A DNA stretch of 17,995 bases from CAZMJG01 sp964576365 (lineage in GTDB: Bacteria; Patescibacteriota; Microgenomatia; UBA1406; GWC2-37-13): contig CAZNUT010000031.1 of the NCBI GenBank assembly GCA_964576365.1, positions 1-17,995 of the forward strand. Reading direction: 5' to 3'. The position numbers and the translations under genes are program-made. Numbering within the stretch: the first letter of the stretch is position 1; each line of letters begins with the position of its first letter. The notes under the pieces are model-generated. The model saw only the letters and a program-made list of their open reading frames with translations, did no database searches and had not been told where the DNA came from. Below are positions 14,805-17,995 of this stretch, piece by piece.

Positions 14805-15043
14805 TAAATTAGATCGGCACCTTAACGAATGGAGGTCTCTTGTAATTAATACTATCGAGTTTATTCAAATATCAATGAGAAAGTTGGAACTGGAATATAA
14901 ATCAGAAGAAAATTATTCTTAGAGCTATTGGTTCTAACTCATTATTAAAAGATAAAAAAGGTTAATATAGGGATAGAATTCCATTTGCTTATATTTCCAA
15001 AGAGGTTAATGAACTAAAAGATAAAGATGTGGAGGGAATCTAA
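14797..15043 (+). pseudogene. Decayed small gene following the DUF5681 remnant
   Basis: An ATG at 14797 overlaps the end of the DUF5681 frame by 8 bases, a normal phage-gene spacing. It opens a 41-codon frame (MVNKLDRHLNEWRSL..., ending in SEENYS at TAG 14920-14922). After a shift to the next frame, coding-like sequence resumes (LRAIGSNSLLKDKKG), is cut by TAA at 14963-14965, and goes on as RIPFAYISKEVNELKDKDVE up to TAA 15041-15043. One frameshift and one stop would join these into a protein of about 80 residues. No family was recognised. The 41-codon ORF could also be a genuine small gene. Confidence 0.4.
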
Positions 15044-15101
15044 CGGTCTGTCTTATATATTAAGCCAACATGTTACTTTGCATCTCCAAAATCCCGTTGT
15101 G

Positions 15102-15175
15102 GGTGACTGACGGGGTTCGAACCCGCGACAACCTGCTCCACAGGCAGGTGCTCTACCAGCTGAGCTACAGCCACC
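15102..15175 (-). tRNA. tRNA-His (anticodon GTG)
   Basis: On the minus strand a full cloverleaf folds: acceptor GTGGCTG/CAGTCAC, D-arm AGCTCAGCTGGTAGAGC, anticodon stem CCTGC/GCAGG around the loop CTGTGGA with anticodon GTG (15139-15141), and T-arm GCGGG-TTCGAAC-CCCGT. An extra 5' G (-1, complement of 15175) faces discriminator C73, the identity pair of tRNA-His. The CCA end is not encoded in full. The gene lies 2 bases after the stop of the GIY-YIG gene and looks intact. Confidence 0.93.
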
Positions 15176-15178
15176 AAT
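15155..15178. repeat. 24-bp direct repeat, copy 1 (5' part of tRNA-His)
   Basis: This 24-base stretch covers the 5' end and D-arm start of tRNA-His plus the three bases before it. It is identical to 15531-15554. The repeat brackets the GIY-YIG gene and touches its stop codon. Confidence 0.9.
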
Positions 15179-15438
15179 TATTGCATTCCGATAGTATTAT
15201 CATCTATCATCTTTTGGATATAATCTCTTCTTTTCAACTTCTTAATACGATATTCTATGCACTTAGCTTTATGAAGAGTGTCGTATGGTTGACTCAACAT
15301 AAGTTGCCAGGGCCTCATATTTTTTGTTGATTTTACTAATCCATTATTGTGGTATTGTAATCTTTTTTGAACATCATGAGAACTGCCAATATAAAATCTC
15401 TGATTTTTTATACTTTGTAAAATATATACAAAATACAT
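15178..15438 (-). CDS. Minimal GIY-YIG endonuclease-like protein located at tRNA-His
   Basis: 86 residues that consist of little more than a GIY-YIG domain: FVYIL (3-7), RFYIG (14-18), R26, H30 and catalytic-type E62 within the helix IEYRIKKLKRR, all intact. It resembles the small excinuclease-C-like GIY-YIG proteins common in CPR and environmental genomes. The stop codon overlaps the first base of a 24-bp repeat of the tRNA-His 5' end, and the other copy lies upstream of the start. The gene therefore sits between a complete and a broken tRNA-His copy, which suggests it arrived as a mobile or homing-type unit, or together with a tRNA duplication. ATG at 15438 is used; no Shine-Dalgarno is evident. 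Confidence 0.85.
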   Translation of the reverse strand: MYFVYILQSIKNQRFYIGSSHDVQKRLQYHNNGLVKSTKNMRPWQLMLSQPYDTLHKAKCIEYRIKKLKRRDYIQKMIDDNTIGMQ

Positions 15439-15459
15439 TTTTCTATGAATTACGCTCTA

Positions 15460-15531
15460 CTCCGACGATCAAATAGTTGTCATTTGATGTCGGAGTCCGA
15501 CTTCCGAATATTAAATAGTCGAAACGTCGGA
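15460..15531. mobile_element. Roughly 71-bp double-palindrome insertion inside a broken tRNA-His copy
   Basis: Two stem-loops sit back to back. The first pairs TCCGACGATCAAAT (15461-15474) with ATTTGATGTCGGA (15482-15494), with one bulged base. The second pairs GTCCGAC (15495-15501) with GTCGGAC (15526-15532). The flanks GCTCTA (15454-15459) and CCAGCTGAGC (from 15532) rejoin to the tRNA-His D-arm sequence GCTCTACCAGCTGAGC seen intact at 15150-15165. The palindrome thus appears inserted into a second tRNA copy, possibly with a 2-base AC duplication. It looks like a MITE- or REP-like element; no transposase is present. Confidence 0.55.
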
Positions 15532-15554
15532 CCAGCTGAGCTACAGCCACCAAT
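15531..15554. repeat. 24-bp direct repeat, copy 2 (tRNA-His fragment)
   Basis: Identical over 24 bases to 15155-15178. It holds only the 5' portion of tRNA-His; the anticodon and T arms are missing, so it is not a functional tRNA. Confidence 0.9.
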
Positions 15555-15607
15555 ACGTCATATTATATCATCAGAGCGGGTAAAATATACTCAGATCACG
15601 CTCATAC

Positions 15608-15637
15608 TTGCATTCGTCAGATCAGCCCTATTATACT
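15608..15637 (+). promoter_or_regulatory. Promoter for the DUF4349 gene
   Basis: TTGCAT (15608-15613) and TATACT (15632-15637) are separated by 18 bases. Transcription from about 15644 would leave a leader of about 26 bases before the ATG at 15670. An overlapping TATTAT (15629-15634) is an alternative -10. Confidence 0.45.
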
Positions 15638-15669
15638 GATTCTACTTATCTATTTATTAAAATCTTTCC

Positions 15670-16638
15670 ATGTTCAGCAGATTTATTTTGTGGATCAAAA
15701 ACAACAAACTCGCCGTTCTTTTATTTTTTGTAGTTTTATATCTTTTTTTCAATCCCACAGTATGGACAAGTAGAGGTAATTTTGACACTACATCGTCTTA
15801 TTCGTATTCAGATACCCAAATGCAGGTGGCGCCGATGGTCGGAAATTATGAAATGGGAAAAATGGGGTATGTAGGAGGATACGGTGGAGTAGCTATGGAT
15901 ACTATGGGTCGTCCCGAAAGTGTTTCTCCCGTCAGTGGTGCACGTCTTATCAGTCGGGAGGTGAGTTTGTCGCTTCTTGTCAAAAATGTCAAAGATACGA
16001 TTGATGAGATCGCTTCTCAAGCTGAAGGCGTTGGAGGATTTCTCGTATCAAGTGATATGAGTAGTCCCGGAGAAAATGCTTCTGGATCGGTGGTGGTACG
16101 AGTGCCTTCTTCACGTCTGCAGCAAGTTGTCACTTCATATCGAGCGCTTGGTTTACGAGTTGTATCTGAGCAAATAAATGGCACAGATATCACCGATCAA
16201 TATACAGATATACAAGCTCGACTGCGTCCTTTACAAGAGACTTATGAAGAGCTTGATAAGCTTCGTGCACAATCAGGCAAGATTGAAGAAAAAATGAGTC
16301 TTCTGATGCAGCTTCAAAATATTCAGAGTCAGATAGATAGCCTGAAAGGTCAGGAAAAGTATTTGAAAGACTCTGCGGATACATCACGTATATCAGTGTA
16401 TGTTTCTACAGATGAGTTTGAGCTTCCATATACACCAAATGACAACTGGAGAGCAAAAGTAGTATTCAAACAAGCTGTGCGAGATATGGTGATATCGCTT
16501 AGAGGTCTAACCTCAAAAGGTATTTATTTCATTGTGTATGCAGTCATTTGGATACCTGCACTCATTGTCGGATATCTCATCTGGAAGTGGCTGGTAAAAA
16601 AAGCCAATCAATCACCTCCTCCGGCGAGGAGAGTGTAG
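15670..16638 (+). CDS. DUF4349 membrane protein with coiled coil
   Basis: 322 residues. A first membrane segment (13-31), a linker rich in Gly, Tyr and Met (about 40-80), then a DUF4349 domain (about 90-275): RLISREVSLSL at 92-102, a conserved RVPSSRL (144-150), and DITDQYTDIQARL (173-185) leading into a long coiled coil (about 186-245), which in this family forms an antiparallel hairpin between two strands of one domain. A second membrane segment (284-308) and a short basic tail close the protein. The bulk of the protein is extracytoplasmic, held at both ends. The function of DUF4349 is not established; a cell-envelope role is inferred from topology. It is monocistronic with its own promoter. 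Confidence 0.88.
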   Translation: MFSRFILWIKNNKLAVLLFFVVLYLFFNPTVWTSRGNFDTTSSYSYSDTQMQVAPMVGNYEMGKMGYVGGYGGVAMDTMGRPESVSPVSGARLISREVSLSLLVKNVKDTIDEIASQAEGVGGFLVSSDMSSPGENASGSVVVRVPSSRLQQVVTSYRALGLRVVSEQINGTDITDQYTDIQARLRPLQETYEELDKLRAQSGKIEEKMSLLMQLQNIQSQIDSLKGQEKYLKDSADTSRISVYVSTDEFELPYTPNDNWRAKVVFKQAVRDMVISLRGLTSKGIYFIVYAVIWIPALIVGYLIWKWLVKKANQSPPPARRV

Positions 16639-16646
16639 GATGGCTA

Positions 16647-16790
16647 TCAACATGTAGAACGAAGCATGTAGCAAGCTTAGGTTTAAGGTTCTAGGTGTAA
16701 GGTGTTAGCTGCTAGGTTTTTAGTTAATAGGTAATAGGTGTGTGTCGTGAAACGTTTTCAACATGTAACATGTAGCAAAAGTAACATCAT
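16647..16790. repeat. Low-complexity spacer of ACATGTA and TAGGT units
   Basis: The region between the convergent DUF4349 and era genes holds repeated ACATGTA/GCATGTAGCA motifs at both ends (about 16650-16673 and 16760-16777). Between them is a series of degenerate TTAGGT, TAAGGT, CTAGGT and TAATAGGT units (about 16677-16739). No ORF or clear terminator is seen. The pattern looks like diverged tandem repeats. Confidence 0.6.
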
Positions 16791-16853
16791 CATTGCTCAT
16801 GCCCGCCGAAGAGGCAGGAGAAGCTCAATAGCTGAGACGCTTTCGGTCAATAT

Positions 16854-17729
16854 TTATTGTCCGAAGTATGTTTCCTGCCAGTGAGGATCGGTTTCGACCT
16901 TGAGGTCGAGAAAGACTTTTTTTGAAGTCGCAAGCGCGATCTCTTTGCGGGCATAACTTCCCACTTCTTTTATCTTTCGTCCTTCTGCACCGATAAGCAT
17001 ACGTTTGTACCGGTCGTCCAGTGTCAGTATGCGCGCACGGATATAGAGTATGCCATTTTCACGTTCTTTGATATCGTCCACGATCGCAGTGGTCGTGTAT
17101 GGTATCTCTTGTCCCATCATGATAAATACTTTTTCACGGATGAGTTCGGCGATGAATGTGCGGCTATCCATAGAAAGAAGGGGATAAATCACCTCGTCTG
17201 GTATGCGTGAAGGTTCATCGGGGTTGTGTTCGGGTAACAATTCAAAGATGCGGCTCATCAACGGCTTCAAGTGCTGGTGTTCGAGTGCAGATATGTGAAA
17301 AATGTCAGTAAATTCATTTTCGAGATATTTGTATTGAGCAAGGTATTTTTCCCCTTTATCGATTTTATTAAAAACCAATATGACGGGAGCTTTCAACTTT
17401 CTGACGATGCCGAGTGTGCGGGCTTCTTCATAGTCTCGTTTTCTGGTAGGGTCGATCATGTAGATCACAGCATCTACTTGTTTATTCATCGATCGAAGAG
17501 AGGATTCATTGATCCTTTTGGCCAGGAAATCACTTGCTTTGTCAAAAATACCCGGGGTATCGGTGAAGATTATTTTTCCACGTTCATCACGATATAGGCC
17601 TTGTATAGGCATGCGGGTGGTCTGGGGTTTGGGTGAGGTGATGGCGACTTTCTGACCGATGATGTTATTTAGAAATGTCGATTTGCCTACATTTGGTCTC
17701 CCGATGAGGAGTACTAAGCCTTCTTTCAT
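16854..17729 (-). CDS. era: GTPase Era
   Basis: 291 residues, the normal Era length. The GTPase domain has G1 GRPNVGKST (10-18), TTR as G2 (37-39), G3 DTPG (57-60), G4 NKID (121-124) and G5 SAL (147-149). The C-terminal KH-type domain carries the RNA-binding loop in MLIGAEGRKIKEVGSYARKE (about 244-263), preceded by the beta strands typical of Era. Era binds the 3' end of 16S rRNA and acts late in 30S subunit maturation. The G2 and KH segments separate it from EngA and other Ras-like GTPases. A TGATACAAT box ends 6 bases before the ATG, so the message may be leaderless. It is a single-gene unit here, divergent from tRNA-Gln. Confidence 0.96.
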   Translation of the reverse strand: MKEGLVLLIGRPNVGKSTFLNNIIGQKVAITSPKPQTTRMPIQGLYRDERGKIIFTDTPGIFDKASDFLAKRINESSLRSMNKQVDAVIYMIDPTRKRDYEEARTLGIVRKLKAPVILVFNKIDKGEKYLAQYKYLENEFTDIFHISALEHQHLKPLMSRIFELLPEHNPDEPSRIPDEVIYPLLSMDSRTFIAELIREKVFIMMGQEIPYTTTAIVDDIKERENGILYIRARILTLDDRYKRMLIGAEGRKIKEVGSYARKEIALATSKKVFLDLKVETDPHWQETYFGQ

Positions 17730-17735
17730 GAGGAA

Positions 17736-17744
17736 ATTGTATCA
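17736..17744 (-). promoter_or_regulatory. Extended -10 of era, predicting a leaderless mRNA
   Basis: On the minus strand TGATACAAT ends 6 bases before the ATG at 17729, so the predicted first transcribed base falls at or next to the start codon. No Shine-Dalgarno sequence is present. Confidence 0.45.
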
Positions 17745-17781
17745 TACTATCTCACAATGTGCTGTATTTCGTAGTTTTGTT

Positions 17782-17790
17782 TGATAAAAT
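17782..17790 (+). promoter_or_regulatory. Extended -10 for tRNA-Gln
   Basis: TGATAAAAT ends 13 bases before the mature tRNA 5' end, leaving a short 5' leader for RNase P. A clear -35 is not visible. Confidence 0.35.
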
Positions 17791-17803
17791 AAACAGGTGT
17801 ATT

Positions 17804-17877
17804 TGGGAGATCGTCTAATGGTAGGACAACAGACTTTGGATCTGTTTATCATGGTTCGAATCCATGTCTCCCAGCCA
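17804..17877 (+). tRNA. tRNA-Gln (anticodon TTG)
   Basis: Acceptor TGGGAGA/TCTCCCA is perfect. The D-arm contains CTAATGGTAGG, the anticodon stem ACAGA/TCTGT closes the loop CTTTGGA with anticodon TTG (17836-17838), and the T-arm is CATGG-TTCGAAT-CCATG. The discriminator is G and CCA is encoded (17875-17877). The weak first pair (U1-A72) is a known feature of tRNA-Gln. Confidence 0.96.
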
Positions 17878-17885
17878 AGACGAGC

Positions 17886-17904
17886 ACCCCGGAGTGACCG
17901 GGGT
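17886..17904 (+). terminator. GC-rich hairpin after tRNA-Gln
   Basis: ACCCCGG (17886-17892) pairs with CCGGGGT (17898-17904) around AGTGA, a 7-bp stem starting 9 bases after the tRNA CCA. Only TT follows directly, so it may act as a processing or pause structure together with the next hairpin. Confidence 0.5.
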
Positions 17905-17911
17905 TCCTAAT

Positions 17912-17946
17912 AAGCCCGAAGGGGCTTGCTAAAACTCTATTTTTTT
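17912..17946 (+). terminator. Second hairpin with downstream T-run
   Basis: AAGCCC (17912-17917) and GGGCTT (17922-17927) form a 6-bp stem with loop GAAG. A run of seven T (17940-17946) comes 12 bases later. Spacing is longer than in a classical intrinsic terminator, but the two tandem hairpins plus the T-run make termination of the tRNA transcript likely. Confidence 0.45.
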
Positions 17947-17972
17947 CTCCGGAGATTCGAACCGCTAAACAC

Positions 17973-17995
17973 CCTCAAAAAGCTGAATTTTGAGG
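17973..17995. repeat. Perfect inverted repeat at the window edge
   Basis: CCTCAAAA (17973-17980) and TTTTGAGG (17988-17995) form an 8-bp stem with a 7-base loop. It may be a terminator stem of a gene beyond the window; what follows cannot be seen. Confidence 0.5.

Noticed and set aside
14511..15043. Alternative genetic code (TGA as glycine) to explain broken frames
   Set aside because: The interrupting codons are TAA, and TGA ends several intact genes in the window.
15454..15555. Second functional tRNA-His
   Set aside because: Only the 5' part is present, split by a palindrome; the anticodon and T arms are missing.
16647..16790. CRISPR array
   Set aside because: The repeat units are very short, degenerate and irregularly spaced, with no unique spacers and no cas genes nearby.
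17949..17975. tRNA-like T-loop (GGAGATTCGAACCGC) near the window end
   Set aside because: The bases on either side of TTCGAAC cannot pair as a T-stem, and no other tRNA arms are visible.

Overview
The window (about 40% G+C by eye) is a gene-dense stretch of a bacterial chromosome using the standard code: TGA clearly works as a stop, for example in two ATGA overlaps. Most starts lack a good Shine-Dalgarno sequence, several have an extended -10 box (TGnTAnnnT) close upstream, and there are two small GIY-YIG proteins, a DUF4349 protein and an Era with little spacer DNA. This suggests a Patescibacteria/CPR-type genome (Parcubacteria-like). That placement is inference; no rRNA or other decisive marker is present.

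1-6311 (minus strand): a compact four-gene operon encoding a GT-C-type membrane protein, a processive GT2 synthase of the cellulose/curdlan type, a HlyD-like membrane-anchored adaptor, and a membrane-anchored GH81 endo-beta-1,3-glucanase that reaches the window edge. The first three genes overlap and the fourth follows after 9 bases. The set reads as a machine that makes, exports and trims a beta-1,3-containing glucan. 6312-6511 is a divergent promoter region.

6512-11020: a secreted or anchored conserved protein of unknown function (plus strand), then on the minus strand fic, a multicopper oxidase, a GIY-YIG protein and a YdjM-type membrane hydrolase. A 74-bp multi-hairpin repeat separates fic from the oxidase. 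The Fic protein has the AMP-transfer motif, a built-in inhibitory motif and a C-terminal winged helix, and phased repeats lie over its promoter.

11111-12786: a DUF4256 protein and a luciferase-like flavin oxidoreductase.

13005-15554: an accessory island. It holds a two-gene CD-NTase (cGAS/DncV-like) plus membrane-anchored candidate effector pair, best read as a minimal type I CBASS-like defence system, then decayed phage-type genes (DUF5681 and a neighbour). It ends at tRNA-His(GTG), which is followed by a GIY-YIG gene flanked by a 24-bp direct repeat of the tRNA 5' part. The second tRNA copy is split by a roughly 71-bp palindromic insertion.

15670-17995: a DUF4349 membrane protein, a low-complexity repeat spacer, era on the minus strand, tRNA-Gln(TTG) with encoded CCA, and several terminator-like hairpins.
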